Of a DNA stretch of 64,000 nucleotides, positions 29,530-37,625 are shown piece by piece; the first letter of the stretch is position 1, and the number at the start of each line of letters is the position of its first letter. The position numbers and the translations under genes are program-made. Under the pieces are notes generated by a model. The model worked only from the letters and a program-made list of their open reading frames with translations. It searched no databases and was not told where the DNA came from. The stretch is from positions 1 to 64,000 of the forward strand of contig CANLQH010000003.1 of NCBI GenBank assembly GCA_947493285.1, read 5' to 3'. The DNA is from an uncultured Tenacibaculum sp. (lineage in GTDB: Bacteria > Bacteroidota > Bacteroidia > Flavobacteriales > Flavobacteriaceae).

Positions 29530-29541
29530 TAAACTCCGTTT
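29509..29541 (-). terminator. Terminator-like hairpin merging into the methyltransferase promoter
   Basis: Minus-strand AAACGGA (29541-29535 side) pairs with TCCGTTT (29515-29509 side); after one mismatch a further four pairs form around a nine-base loop. A T-run that overlaps the -7 element follows. It would end transcripts of the sigma-factor operon. Confidence 0.65.
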
Positions 29542-29563
29542 CAATCTAACAAAAAATCAAAAA

Positions 29564-29584
29564 TTGGTTTTATAAAAAAACCAA
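29564..29584 (-). terminator. Weak terminator after the sigma-factor operon
   Basis: TTGGTTTT (29564-29571) pairs with AAAACCAA (29577-29584). On the minus strand a T-rich stretch follows. First of two hairpins after the small anti-sigma gene. Confidence 0.45.
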
Positions 29585-29589
29585 ACTTG

Positions 29590-29850
29590 TTAATTAAAAT
29601 TACTTAATTGTTCCTTTAGTGCTTCCTTATCCATATTAGATAAACACTTTGTTTCGTTTTTACACTCACTAGCTTTCATTTTAAAAAGATGCGACATTTT
29701 TCTATTCTGTTTAGAATATAATGCGCATATTTTACAAATTAAAATATGCCAGTTAAGTTGTATTTTTTCATAAAATGAAGCCTCTCCATACTGTGCTTTA
29801 TCACAAATTGCAGTAGCTTCATCACATGTTATCTTGAATTTCTTAAACAT
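29590..29850 (-). CDS. Small zinc anti-sigma-like protein (soluble)
   Basis: 86 residues. His35, Cys39 and Cys42 form the HxxxCxxC signature (HILICKIC) of zinc-binding anti-sigma domains. Upstream cysteines (Cys9, Cys16 in CDEATAIC) could supply the fourth ligand. Unlike most anti-sigma factors it has no convincing transmembrane helix, so it should act in the cytoplasm, perhaps redox-sensing like the RsrA group. Its gene begins 7 nt after the sigma-factor gene, the standard pairing. Relatives are sometimes mislabelled glycine dehydrogenase; nothing supports that. Confidence 0.75.
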   Translation of the reverse strand: MFKKFKITCDEATAICDKAQYGEASFYEKIQLNWHILICKICALYSKQNRKMSHLFKMKASECKNETKCLSNMDKEALKEQLSNFN

Positions 29851-29857
29851 TATTCTC

Positions 29858-30430
29858 TTACTTATTAAACCAGTTTTTTTCCATACAATTTCTTAGCTGA
29901 GTTCTCGCTCTGTGAATGATAACCCATAGGTTCGACGGAGTGATATCTAGTTCCTTACAAATTTCCTCAGTTTCAAACTCTTGAATCGTTTTCATCCTAA
30001 AAACCATAGCATATTTTTCAGGAAGAGCATCGATACATTTGTCTATTTGAGATTTTAATTCTCTGTTTTCAATAGTTTTCTCAGCTTCATTGTTCCAAGA
30101 CTGAGGAACTCTTTCTTCAATCCAACTACCTTCATTTTCGCCATTGTCATAAAAGTTCATTCTAACTTCGGCTTGTCCTTTTTTAGAATTTATTTTTCGA
30201 TAATGATCAATTATTTTTCTTTTTAAAATAGAAACCAACCAAGTTCTCTCAGTTGATTTTCCTTGAAAGTTTTTAGCAGATTTTAATCCAGCAAAAAATG
30301 TTTCTTGCACTAAATCTTTAGCGATACTAGAATCGTTTACGCGAACAACAGCATAATTAAATAAATAATCTGCATAGTCATCAACCCATTTATTTGGTGA
30401 TAAATTATTGGAGTTATTAGTTTGGTTCAT
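29858..30430 (-). CDS. ECF-like sigma-70 family RNA polymerase sigma factor
   Basis: 190 residues. Region 2 covers about 15-85 (YADYLFNYAVVRVNDSSIAKDLVQETFFAGLKS read in parts; -10 recognition near STERTWLVSILKRKIIDHYRK) and region 4 about 125-185 (LPEKYAMVFRMKTIQEFETEEICKEL, then the helix-turn-helix DITPSNLWVIIHRARTQLR). The linker between them is longer than in small ECF factors. It lies in a transcript behind an NTF2-like and a PD40 protein and before a zinc anti-sigma protein. Targets unknown. Confidence 0.9.
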   Translation of the reverse strand: MNQTNNSNNLSPNKWVDDYADYLFNYAVVRVNDSSIAKDLVQETFFAGLKSAKNFQGKSTERTWLVSILKRKIIDHYRKINSKKGQAEVRMNFYDNGENEGSWIEERVPQSWNNEAEKTIENRELKSQIDKCIDALPEKYAMVFRMKTIQEFETEEICKELDITPSNLWVIIHRARTQLRNCMEKNWFNK

Positions 30431-30445
30431 TATGCCAAATATAAA

Positions 30446-31369
30446 CTATTTTTTATTTAAAGAGCTTTTATATATTCTACTTAATCCATTAGGTTTAGTA
30501 TTAATATAATCAATTATTTCTTCAAGGTTTTTTCTTTTTTCGAAATTTTTTGGAATCGAACTTTTATTTGTTGTAAAATATAGAACGTTATTTCTTGTGT
30601 CAATAAAAGGGCAGTAGTCTAGTTTTTTTGAATTGATATCTGCACCTAAATGCTCAGCAGGTAACCAATTATTATTTTTATCTTTTCTGCTAATGTAAAA
30701 ATCACCACGTCCTAAATCATCTTTTCTTCCATAAGAAGTAAAAATTATAAAACTTTCATCTGGAGCAACAAATGCATTAAATTCATACTTTTCTGAATTT
30801 ACAGCAGAACTTAAAGATTTGGGTTTAGTATAGCTTCCGTTAATAAATCTACTCACATAAATATCCTCTTTTCCTTTTGAATTTTCATATTGAGCAGTAA
30901 AAAATAAATCTCCATTATTGGTTACTGACGGATAAAACTCATCGGCTGAAGTATTAATTATTTGCCCTATGTTTTTTGGCTTAGACCATTTATCATTTTT
31001 AGATTTTCTAGTAACGTACCAAATATCTATATCTTTTTTAATCTCCGAAGAAGTGTTGTTTATTCTATTAGAAGCGAAGAATAATTTTAATCCATCAGGA
31101 GATAAAAAAGGTTCTAAATCTTTATGTTGTCCAGTAAAGCTAACCGATTTTGGTGCAGTCCATTTACCATTTATTTTTTTTGAATAAGCGATAAAAGAAT
31201 ATTCTTTAGCATAACTTTCTACAGTAAAATAAAATTCATCCAGATTTTTAGTCATTGAAAAATCTCTAACATTTGGAAGGTCTTTAAATAATTCGGGTAA
31301 AAACATTTCTGCTTTTTGAGCAAAACCAAATTGAGATAATAGTAAAAAATATAAAAAGTACTTTTTCAT
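30446..31369 (-). CDS. Exported PD40 (TolB-like beta-propeller) protein
   Basis: 307 residues with a signal peptide ending near FGFAQK. The body holds repeats of the PD40/WD40-like type: HKDLEPFLSPDGLKLFFASNR, ADEFYPSVTNNGDLFFTAQ, YEFNAFVAPDESFIIFTSYG and KLDYCPFIDTRNNVLYFTTN (first one shortened). The repeat xxPFxSPDGxxLYFxS is typical. Such propellers bind ligands or other envelope proteins. It is 1 nt after the NTF2-like gene and 15 nt before the sigma-factor gene, suggesting it is part of the sensed or controlled pathway. Confidence 0.83.
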   Translation of the reverse strand: MKKYFLYFLLLSQFGFAQKAEMFLPELFKDLPNVRDFSMTKNLDEFYFTVESYAKEYSFIAYSKKINGKWTAPKSVSFTGQHKDLEPFLSPDGLKLFFASNRINNTSSEIKKDIDIWYVTRKSKNDKWSKPKNIGQIINTSADEFYPSVTNNGDLFFTAQYENSKGKEDIYVSRFINGSYTKPKSLSSAVNSEKYEFNAFVAPDESFIIFTSYGRKDDLGRGDFYISRKDKNNNWLPAEHLGADINSKKLDYCPFIDTRNNVLYFTTNKSSIPKNFEKRKNLEEIIDYINTKPNGLSRIYKSSLNKK

Positions 31370-31370
31370 T

Positions 31371-31844
31371 TTAGTTTTTATAAGCTTTACAATTACTTCT
31401 ACTTCTCATATCTACTAAATAAATAATTTCCCATTTCCCATTATTGTTAAATAACTGAAAAGAATTTGCTCCACAATGACTAAACTTATCGTTTAAGTAG
31501 AATTCATAAGGTGTCCAAACTGAAGCAAGATTACCATCAATATGGATATTCCAAGACAATAATTTTTCAAAATAAGTGTGTTCAGTTTTTTTATTTGCAA
31601 TTCCTGTTAAAACTTTTTCTTTACTCTCGGTAACCAATCTTTTTTCGCCTTTTTTATTGGTAAAAGTAGTTTGCATTTTTATTGTAGCATGTAATGTAGA
31701 ACTTACAATAGTACTATCACCTTTGTGTAGCCCATCAAAAAAAGTTTCAATAGTATTTTTTATTGCTTTTTTATCATTGTTTTCTTGGGCATTAACAACT
31801 GTAGTAAGAACTAAAACAATAAGAAAAGTAATTATTTTATGCAT
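31371..31844 (-). CDS. Exported NTF2-like (SnoaL/DUF4440-type) protein
   Basis: 157 residues. Signal peptide with cleavage near VNAQ (residue 19), then a cone-shaped NTF2-like fold: helix KKAIKNTIETFFDGLHKGD, STIVSSTLHATIKMQTTF, and SWNIHIDGNLASVWTPYEFYLNDKFSHCGANSFQLF (shown in part). This pattern matches the putative lumazine-binding/DUF4440 set, often small-ligand binding without catalysis. Probable first gene of the four-gene operon reaching the sigma/anti-sigma pair. No clear TAnnTTTG lies upstream, so the promoter may be read by an alternative sigma factor, possibly the operon's own. Confidence 0.75.
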   Translation of the reverse strand: MHKIITFLIVLVLTTVVNAQENNDKKAIKNTIETFFDGLHKGDSTIVSSTLHATIKMQTTFTNKKGEKRLVTESKEKVLTGIANKKTEHTYFEKLLSWNIHIDGNLASVWTPYEFYLNDKFSHCGANSFQLFNNNGKWEIIYLVDMRSRSNCKAYKN

Positions 31845-32013
31845 GGTAATTAGATTTTCAGGAAGTAAAGCTATTAAAAAAGAGAGTGTGTAAATTATAA
31901 TTAACAGAAGATTAACGACTTTTATCTAGAAATCTGAAGGACTTGTAACTTCTATTTTTAAATTAAATCAATAGAATAAATCCGTATTTTTACAATTCAG
32001 AAAATTATAAATA

Positions 32014-32832
32014 ATGTCAGTAGCAAAAAAACAATATAAAAGAGTTACCACTAAGTCATTAGTAGAAATGAAAGCGAATGGAGAAAAGATTTCCATGTTA
32101 ACAGCTTACGATTATACGATGGCAAAAATTGTAGACGGAGCGGGAATTGATGTGATTTTAGTTGGTGATTCTGCATCAAATGTTATGGCAGGTCATGAAA
32201 CTACATTGCCTATTACATTAGATCAAATGATTTATCACGCAAGTTCTGTAATACGTGCTATTGAGCGTTGTTTAGTAGTGGTAGATTTACCTTTTGGAAC
32301 GTATCAAGGTAATTCTAAAAGCGCTTTAGATTCAGCAATTAAAGTAATGAAAGAATCTGGAGGTCACGCAGTAAAACTAGAAGGAGGAAGCGAAATAGGA
32401 GAGTCAATTTCTAGAATCTTAACCGCTGGAATTCCAGTAATGGGTCATTTAGGATTAACGCCACAGTCAATATATAAATTCGGAACTTATACTGTTAGAG
32501 CTAAAGAAGAGGAGGAAGCAGAAAAACTATTAGAAGATGCTAAATTGTTAGAGGAATTAGGTTGTTTTGCTTTGGTTTTAGAAAAAGTTCCTGCAGCTTT
32601 AGCACAAAAAGTTGCTGAGAGTTTAACGATTCCTGTTATAGGTATTGGCGCAGGTGGCGGAGTTGACGGACAAGTTTTAGTAACTCATGATATGCTAGGA
32701 ATGACTCACGAGTTTAATCCACGTTTTTTACGAAGATATTTAGATTTATATACAGAAATGACAGGAGCTTTTCAAAGTTATATAGCGGATGTGAAATCAC
32801 AAGATTTTCCAAACGAAAAAGAACAATATTAA
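32014..32832 (+). CDS. panB: 3-methyl-2-oxobutanoate hydroxymethyltransferase
   Basis: 272 residues, TIM barrel. The signature [31 protein letters not shown] binds Mg2+ (Asp in VGDS) and substrate; [30 protein letters not shown] and [18 protein letters not shown] are all typical of PanB. It transfers a hydroxymethyl group from methylene-tetrahydrofolate to alpha-ketoisovalerate in pantothenate synthesis. The other pan genes are not in the window. Followed by a hairpin that lies right before the next start codon. Confidence 0.97.
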   Translation: MSVAKKQYKRVTTKSLVEMKANGEKISMLTAYDYTMAKIVDGAGIDVILVGDSASNVMAGHETTLPITLDQMIYHASSVIRAIERCLVVVDLPFGTYQGNSKSALDSAIKVMKESGGHAVKLEGGSEIGESISRILTAGIPVMGHLGLTPQSIYKFGTYTVRAKEEEEAEKLLEDAKLLEELGCFALVLEKVPAALAQKVAESLTIPVIGIGAGGGVDGQVLVTHDMLGMTHEFNPRFLRRYLDLYTEMTGAFQSYIADVKSQDFPNEKEQY

Positions 32833-32838
32833 ACTTTT

Positions 32839-32866
32839 AAGCCTTCTAAAAAGAAGGCTTTTTTAT
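32839..32866 (+). terminator. Terminator of panB, abutting the next start codon
   Basis: AAGCCTTCT (32839-32847) pairs with AGAAGGCTT (32852-32860) around AAAA, followed by TTTTATT. The ATG of the dehydrogenase gene is at 32868, leaving no room for a promoter downstream of the hairpin. Confidence 0.85.
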
Positions 32867-32867
32867 T

Positions 32868-33815
32868 ATGAAAAAAATGAGAATACTCCATTTAGATTCA
32901 AATCATTCTTTGTTATTAAACCAGTTAAACGAATTAGGGTTTGCTAATGATGAAGATTACACCTCTTTAAAAGAAGAGGTAGAAGCTAAAATTCATCAAT
33001 ATGATGGAATTATCATCCGAAGTAGATTTACTATCGACAAACAGTTTCTAGATAAAGCAACAAATCTTAAGTTTATAGGAAGGGTAGGTGCTGGTTTAGA
33101 AAATATAGATTGTGAGTATGCAGAGAAAAAAGATGTTTTTTTAATTTCTGCTCCTGAAGGAAATAGAAATGCTGTAGGAGAGCATTCTTTAGGAATGTTA
33201 TTGTCGCTTTTTAATAAACTAAATAAAGCAGACAAGGAAGTTAGAAATGGAAAATGGTTTCGTGAAGAAAATCGCGGAATTGAATTAGACGGAAAAACTG
33301 TTGGTTTAATAGGTTACGGTAATATGGGGAAATCCTTTGCTAAAAAACTTCGTGGATTTGATGTTGAAGTCTTATGCTATGATATAAAACCAAATGTTGG
33401 TGATAAAAATTGTAAACAAGTTTCTTTACAAGAGTTACAGGAAAGAGCAGATGTTTTAAGTTTACATACTCCTCAAACAAAGTTGACAAAAAACATGGTA
33501 TATGATGAGTTTATTAATCAATTTAAAAAGTCGTTTTGGTTGATTAATACAGCAAGAGGAAAATCGGTTGTTACTTCAGATTTAGTTGAAGCATTAAAAT
33601 CTAATAAAGTTTTGGGAGCTGGTTTAGACGTGTTAGAATATGAGAAAAAATCATTTGAAAACTTATTTACAAATCAAGAAATACCAGAGGCATTTCAATA
33701 TTTAATTAATGCTGAAAATGTGATTTTATCTCCACATGTAGCTGGTTGGACTGTTGAAAGTAAACAAAAGTTAGCTCAAACCATTGTAGGTAAAATCAAA
33801 GCAAAATTTTGTTAA
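32868..33815 (+). CDS. D-isomer 2-hydroxyacid dehydrogenase (phosphoglycerate dehydrogenase-like)
   Basis: 315 residues. Rossmann NAD motif GLIGYGNMGKSF (Gly149, Gly151, Gly154) with Asp at the end of strand two (CYDIKP), catalytic Arg in NTARGKSV, Glu in LDVLEYEKKSF and His in SPHVAGWT. Substrate-loop GRVGAGLENID is typical of the family. No ACT domain follows, so it is not a long-form SerA. It could be a 3-phosphoglycerate, hydroxypyruvate or other 2-oxoacid reductase. Start may be 32868 or 32877 (second Met). Confidence 0.88.
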   Translation: MKKMRILHLDSNHSLLLNQLNELGFANDEDYTSLKEEVEAKIHQYDGIIIRSRFTIDKQFLDKATNLKFIGRVGAGLENIDCEYAEKKDVFLISAPEGNRNAVGEHSLGMLLSLFNKLNKADKEVRNGKWFREENRGIELDGKTVGLIGYGNMGKSFAKKLRGFDVEVLCYDIKPNVGDKNCKQVSLQELQERADVLSLHTPQTKLTKNMVYDEFINQFKKSFWLINTARGKSVVTSDLVEALKSNKVLGAGLDVLEYEKKSFENLFTNQEIPEAFQYLINAENVILSPHVAGWTVESKQKLAQTIVGKIKAKFC

Positions 33816-33839
33816 CTTTATATTCTAAAACCATTCAAA

Positions 33840-34298
33840 ATGAAATACGAAGCTAATTCTCCTGAAGATTATATTGCACAAGTTCCAGAAGAGCGTCAAG
33901 CGATAATGGAAAAATTAAGGGATACAATTAAAGATAATTTACCTGAAGGTTTCGAAGAAGGCATGAATTATAATATGATCGGTTATTATGTACCACATTC
34001 TATATATCCAGATGGTTATCATTGCGATACAAGTTTACCTCTGCCTTTTATGAATATAGCTTCACAGAAAAATTCTATTAATTTATATCATAATGGAATC
34101 TATGCTAAGAAAGAATTATTAGACTGGTTCGTCGCTGAATATCCTAAGTATAGTAAGCGAAAATTAGACATGGGTAAAAGCTGTATTCGTTTTAAAAAAA
34201 TAGAAGAAATCCCGATGGATTTAATAGCTGATTTATGCAAGAAAATGACTGTAGAAGAATGGATTGAAATTTATGAAACTAATGTAAAGAAGAAATAG
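33840..34298 (+). CDS. DUF1801-family protein
   Basis: 152 residues, YdhG/frataxin-like DUF1801 fold. It opens with the usual SPEDYIAQVPEERQAIMEKLRDTIKDNLPEG helical segment (in part), then GMNYNMIGYYV, and ends with MGKSCIRFKKIEEIPMDLIADLCK, which matches the family's C-terminal signature. Function is not established. It abuts the following VOC gene without a spacer, so the pair is probably translated together. Confidence 0.85.
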   Translation: MKYEANSPEDYIAQVPEERQAIMEKLRDTIKDNLPEGFEEGMNYNMIGYYVPHSIYPDGYHCDTSLPLPFMNIASQKNSINLYHNGIYAKKELLDWFVAEYPKYSKRKLDMGKSCIRFKKIEEIPMDLIADLCKKMTVEEWIEIYETNVKKK

Positions 34299-34691
34299 AT
34301 GAAGAAGAAAGGAAAAGTAACAGGTATTGGAGGAGTATTTTTTAAAACAGATGATGTAAAAGCTACAAAAGACTGGTATAAAGACAATCTAGGGTTTAAT
34401 ACCGATGATTGGGGTTGTACTTTTTGGTGGAAAGATAAAGAAGGAAAAAAAGCATCTACACAATGGAGTCCGTTTACAAAAGATACGAACTATTTTGCAC
34501 CTTCTAAGAAAGACTTCATGTTTAACTACCGTGTAGAAAATTTAGTTGAATTACTTGGTGAGTTGAAAGATAAAGGAGTTACTGTAATGGATAAAATTGA
34601 AGAATATGATTACGGTAAATTTGGATGGATTGTAGACTTAGATGGGAATAAAATTGAATTGTGGGAACCAAAAGACGAAGCTTTTTTATAA
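34299..34691 (+). CDS. VOC-family (glyoxalase/bleomycin-resistance-like) protein
   Basis: 130 residues forming two betaalphabetabetabeta units. It opens TGIGGVFFKTDDVKATKDWYKDNLGF and ends FGWIVDLDGNKIELWEP, the standard VOC termini, where the final Glu is a usual metal ligand. The usual first-strand ligand position is Phe/Phe rather than His, so a metal site would be incomplete. Substrate unknown. Directly follows the DUF1801 gene. Confidence 0.85.
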   Translation: MKKKGKVTGIGGVFFKTDDVKATKDWYKDNLGFNTDDWGCTFWWKDKEGKKASTQWSPFTKDTNYFAPSKKDFMFNYRVENLVELLGELKDKGVTVMDKIEEYDYGKFGWIVDLDGNKIELWEPKDEAFL

Positions 34692-34724
34692 ATTTATAGC
34701 CAAACTATTATTAAAAACAAAAAA

Positions 34725-35018
34725 ATGAATGTAATTGATGAAAACGGGAACCCAGTTCCAAATCAAGAAAGTAAAAGAGTTTTAGCAGGAATTTTAGCAA
34801 TCTTATTAGGTGGATTTGGAGTGCATAAATTTATTTTAGGCTATACTAAAGAAGGAATAGTAACTTTAGTATTAACAATCGTATTATCTATTATAACTTG
34901 TGGTATTTTTTCAGGAGTAATGTGGTTGGTTAGCTTAATTGAAGGAATCATTTATTTAACTAAATCTGATGAAGAGTTTGTATATACATATCAAACAAAT
35001 CAAAGAGGTTGGTTTTAG
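34725..35018 (+). CDS. TM2-domain membrane protein
   Basis: 97 residues. Two hydrophobic helices (about 21-38 and 45-72) with the TM2 signature ILLGGFGVHKFILGYTKEG between them, followed by a short soluble tail. TM2 proteins are common and unassigned in bacteria. It is 33 nt after the VOC gene and 30 nt before the amphipathic repeat protein, so it probably shares a transcript with both. Confidence 0.85.
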   Translation: MNVIDENGNPVPNQESKRVLAGILAILLGGFGVHKFILGYTKEGIVTLVLTIVLSIITCGIFSGVMWLVSLIEGIIYLTKSDEEFVYTYQTNQRGWF

Positions 35019-35048
35019 ATTAAATAATTAACATAAAATCAAAATAAA

Positions 35049-35426
35049 ATGACAAAAGAAAATAAAGAGTTTAAAGATAATTTAAACGATGGTTTAGATA
35101 AAGCTAAAGAAGTTATGGATAACGTAACAGAGAAAGCATCTGAAATGGCTGGTGAAGCTGGAGAGCATATTGTTGACGCTGTTGAAGATGTAAAAGAGAA
35201 AGTTAGTGAAATGATGTCTGATGAGTCTGTAGAAAAAATAAAAGCAAAAGCTAGCGATTTAGCAGACGAAGCAAAAGAAGTTATGGATAATGTAACAGAA
35301 AAAGCATCTGAATTAGCAGGAGAAGCTGGCGAGCATCTAGTAGATTTTGCTGAAGATGTTCAAGAAGAGGCGGAAGAAGTAGTTCAGAAAAGCAAAAACT
35401 TTTTTCAAAGATTATTCGGAAAATAG
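35049..35426 (+). CDS. Acidic amphipathic-helix repeat protein (LEA/YtxH-like)
   Basis: 125 residues with no signal or membrane segment. Two copies of a 32-residue unit (about 19-50 and 76-107) share AKEVMDNVTEKASE, then AGEAGEH and VEDV/AEDV. Composition is Ala, Glu, Lys and Asp rich with no aromatic residues before the C-terminal FFQRLF. This 11-mer-like pattern is seen in LEA and apolipoprotein-type helices that protect proteins or coat membranes in stress. The hydrophobic end could act as an anchor. Role inferred only. Confidence 0.75.
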   Translation: MTKENKEFKDNLNDGLDKAKEVMDNVTEKASEMAGEAGEHIVDAVEDVKEKVSEMMSDESVEKIKAKASDLADEAKEVMDNVTEKASELAGEAGEHLVDFAEDVQEEAEEVVQKSKNFFQRLFGK

Positions 35427-35441
35427 TTGAGTTTATAAAAT

Positions 35442-35470
35442 AAAAAAAGCGCCTCTTAGGCGCTTTTTTT
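35442..35470. terminator. Bidirectional terminator
   Basis: AAAAAAAGCGCCT (35442-35454) pairs with AGGCGCTTTTTTT (35458-35470). The right arm overlaps the stop codon of the convergent cupin gene. Confidence 0.93.
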
Positions 35471-36338
35471 ATGCAACATTGTTTGCTTTATTTGTTTTTA
35501 TAATAGCTTGTTCGTTTTTCCAATCAATCCATTTTTGACCTTTTATACGTCGCATTACATTATCAATAGTACGCATAACAAATACATTGTATATCGCTTT
35601 TCCTAAGTTTTTAGGATTACGAGCAATAGCACGTAAACTCATTGAAAAACCGGGTGTTAAATAACGCATATAATGCCAATAACCTTCAGGCATATATAAA
35701 ACATTCCCATGTTCTAGTTCAGCAATATAACCTTTAGCCTTTTTAAGAGCTGGCCATTTATCAAAATCAGGATCTGCAAAATTAATATCTTCTCTAGTTA
35801 TTAAAGAATGTGGAATTTTATATAAATATTTATTTTGCTTCTGATCAAATAAAATAACCTGTTTCTTTCCTTCAAAATGGAAGTGAAAAATGTTCGCTAA
35901 ATCAATATCATAGTGCATAAAGGTATACGAGTCTGTACCTCCAAAAAATAACATTGGTAACCCCTTCATTAAACGTAAACCGAAATTTGGAAACTTAAAA
36001 TCCTTTTGTAGAATGGGTACCTCTTTTAAAACATTCCATAAGAAAATACGGAACTTAGTAGGTTCACGTTTTAACAAGTCTACATATTCACTCATTTTCA
36101 TAGTAGCATGAGGCTCGTTAAATCCATCTTTATAATCCACAGGTCTATCGTCATATAAAGGTACAGTTTTGTCGCCTGCTACTTCTTTCATATATTCTAA
36201 AGACCATTTAGAATATGCTGGCCAATCCTCAATAAAACGCTCGATAACCACTGGTTTTTGTGGTTTAAAGTAATTTTTGATAAAGTCTTCTTTGGTAATG
36301 GTTTCAACTCTATCTATTTGTTGTAATTGTAATCCCAT
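35469..36338 (-). CDS. Cupin-like (JmjC-related) Fe(II)/2-oxoglutarate oxygenase
   Basis: 289 residues, Cupin_8 family related to factor-inhibiting HIF. The iron triad is His142, Asp144 (MHYDID) and His222 (YMPEGYWHYMRY). The N-terminal motif KPVVIERFIEDWPAYSKWSLEYM (in part) is typical. Members hydroxylate proteins (ribosomal or others) or RNA; the substrate here is unknown. Single gene; -7 element TAACTTTG lies 20 nt upstream. Confidence 0.87.
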   Translation of the reverse strand: MGLQLQQIDRVETITKEDFIKNYFKPQKPVVIERFIEDWPAYSKWSLEYMKEVAGDKTVPLYDDRPVDYKDGFNEPHATMKMSEYVDLLKREPTKFRIFLWNVLKEVPILQKDFKFPNFGLRLMKGLPMLFFGGTDSYTFMHYDIDLANIFHFHFEGKKQVILFDQKQNKYLYKIPHSLITREDINFADPDFDKWPALKKAKGYIAELEHGNVLYMPEGYWHYMRYLTPGFSMSLRAIARNPKNLGKAIYNVFVMRTIDNVMRRIKGQKWIDWKNEQAIIKTNKANNVA

Positions 36339-36358
36339 ACGTCCAATTTTTCAAGAAG

Positions 36359-36366
36359 CAAAGTTA
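36359..36366 (-). promoter_or_regulatory. -7 element of the cupin gene
   Basis: Minus-strand TAACTTTG (36366-36359) matches TAnnTTTG; no clear -33 TTG. Confidence 0.55.
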
Positions 36367-36408
36367 AGAAAATGTTAGGAAGTTTTATTCGATAGGTATT
36401 GTTAAAAA

Positions 36409-36434
36409 AAACACCCATCATTTCTGATAGGTGT
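36409..36434 (-). terminator. Terminator of bioB
   Basis: ACACC-C-ATCA (36411-36420) pairs with TGAT-A-GGTGT (36425-36434) with one internal mismatch; a run of eight T follows on the minus strand. Confidence 0.85.
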
Positions 36435-36455
36435 CATATGTGTTTTTTACTAAAC

Positions 36456-37559
36456 TTACGATTGCTTACGTAACTCTAAAGCTTCTTGCTTTTTCTGTTC
36501 GTTACGATCAATCTTGTGTTCAGGTCTTGTCCATTTTGGTTTTTCACCTAAAGCTTCAAACTGAGAATCTTTTGCTTCTACCGATTGTGGTTGTACCTTT
36601 TTTGTAAATGGTTTTTGAGGATTTAATCCTAACATTTCAAACATTTTCATGTCTTCATTTACATCTGGATTAGGTGTAGTTAATAACTTATCTCCAGCAA
36701 AAATTGAATTAGCTCCAGCAAAGAAACACATTGCTTGTCCTTCTCTACTCATTTGAGTTCTTCCAGCTGATAAGCGTACTTGAGTTTCTGGTAAAACAAT
36801 TCTTGTTGTTGCCACCATACGAATCATATCCCAAATTTCAACTGGCTTTTCATCTTCTAACGGAGTTCCTTCTACAGCAACTAATGCGTTAATTGGTGTA
36901 GATTCTGGTTGAGGATCTAATGTAGATAAAGCTACTAACATACCAGCTCTGTCTTCAGCAGATTCTCCCATACCGATAATTCCACCAGAACAAACAGTAA
37001 CATTTGTTTTACGTACATTATCAATAGTATCTAATCTATCTTGGAAACCACGTGTAGAAATTACTTCTTTATAATATTCTTCAGAAGAATCTAAATTGTG
37101 ATTATAGGCATATAATCCCGCTTCGGCTAAACGTTTCGCTTGGTTTTCAGTAACCATTCCTAAAGTACAGCAAACCTCCATATCAAGCTTATTAATGGTA
37201 CGTACCATTTCTAATACTTGTTCAAATTCTGGTCCGTCTTTTACGTTTCTCCAAGAAGCTCCCATACACACACGAGAACTACCTCCGGATTTAGCTCTTA
37301 ATGCTTGTGCTTTTACCTGTTGTACAGACATTAAATCGTTTCCTTCAATATCTGTATGGTAACGTGCTGCTTGTGGACAGTATCCACAATCTTCAGAACA
37401 TCCTCCAGTTTTTATTGATAATAGTGTAGAAACTTGTACTATGTTCGGGTCGTGACTTTTTCTATGAATAGTAGCAGCTTCGTATAGAAGCTCCATCATA
37501 GGTTTGTTATATATTTCTAGAATTTCTTCTTTCGTCCAGTTATGTCTTACTTCGCTCAT
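36456..37559 (-). CDS. bioB: Biotin synthase
   Basis: 367 residues, radical SAM. Cys54, Cys58 and Cys61 in GGCSEDCGYC hold the [4Fe-4S] cluster. YNHNLDSS, VCSGGIIGMGES and the Arg in VRLSAGRTQM (ligand of the [2Fe-2S] cluster) follow. Converts dethiobiotin to biotin by inserting sulfur. About 20 residues longer than E. coli BioB, from a charged Lys/Glu-rich C-terminus. It is separated from the bioF-bioD-bioA cluster by flotillin, NfeD and ketoacyl-synthase genes, and has its own terminator. Confidence 0.96.
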   Translation of the reverse strand: MSEVRHNWTKEEILEIYNKPMMELLYEAATIHRKSHDPNIVQVSTLLSIKTGGCSEDCGYCPQAARYHTDIEGNDLMSVQQVKAQALRAKSGGSSRVCMGASWRNVKDGPEFEQVLEMVRTINKLDMEVCCTLGMVTENQAKRLAEAGLYAYNHNLDSSEEYYKEVISTRGFQDRLDTIDNVRKTNVTVCSGGIIGMGESAEDRAGMLVALSTLDPQPESTPINALVAVEGTPLEDEKPVEIWDMIRMVATTRIVLPETQVRLSAGRTQMSREGQAMCFFAGANSIFAGDKLLTTPNPDVNEDMKMFEMLGLNPQKPFTKKVQPQSVEAKDSQFEALGEKPKWTRPEHKIDRNEQKKQEALELRKQS

Positions 37560-37581
37560 GAATTCAAGTTGTTTGTGGGGG

Positions 37582-37617
37582 TAAAAATAAAAAATTCCGC
37601 TACGAAAGCGGAATTTT
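37582..37617 (-). terminator. Terminator of the flotillin gene, running into a -7-like element of bioB
   Basis: AAAATTCCGCT (37591-37601) pairs with AGCGGAATTTT (37607-37617). On the minus strand the T-tract continues into TATTTTTA (37589-37582), one base off TAnnTTTG, 22 nt before the bioB ATG. Confidence 0.75.
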
Positions 37618-37625
37618 ATTAATGT

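Noticed and set aside
29590..29850. Glycine dehydrogenase label for the small Cys/His protein
   Set aside because: 86 residues with an HxxxCxxC motif next to a sigma factor; no resemblance to the large PLP glycine dehydrogenase.
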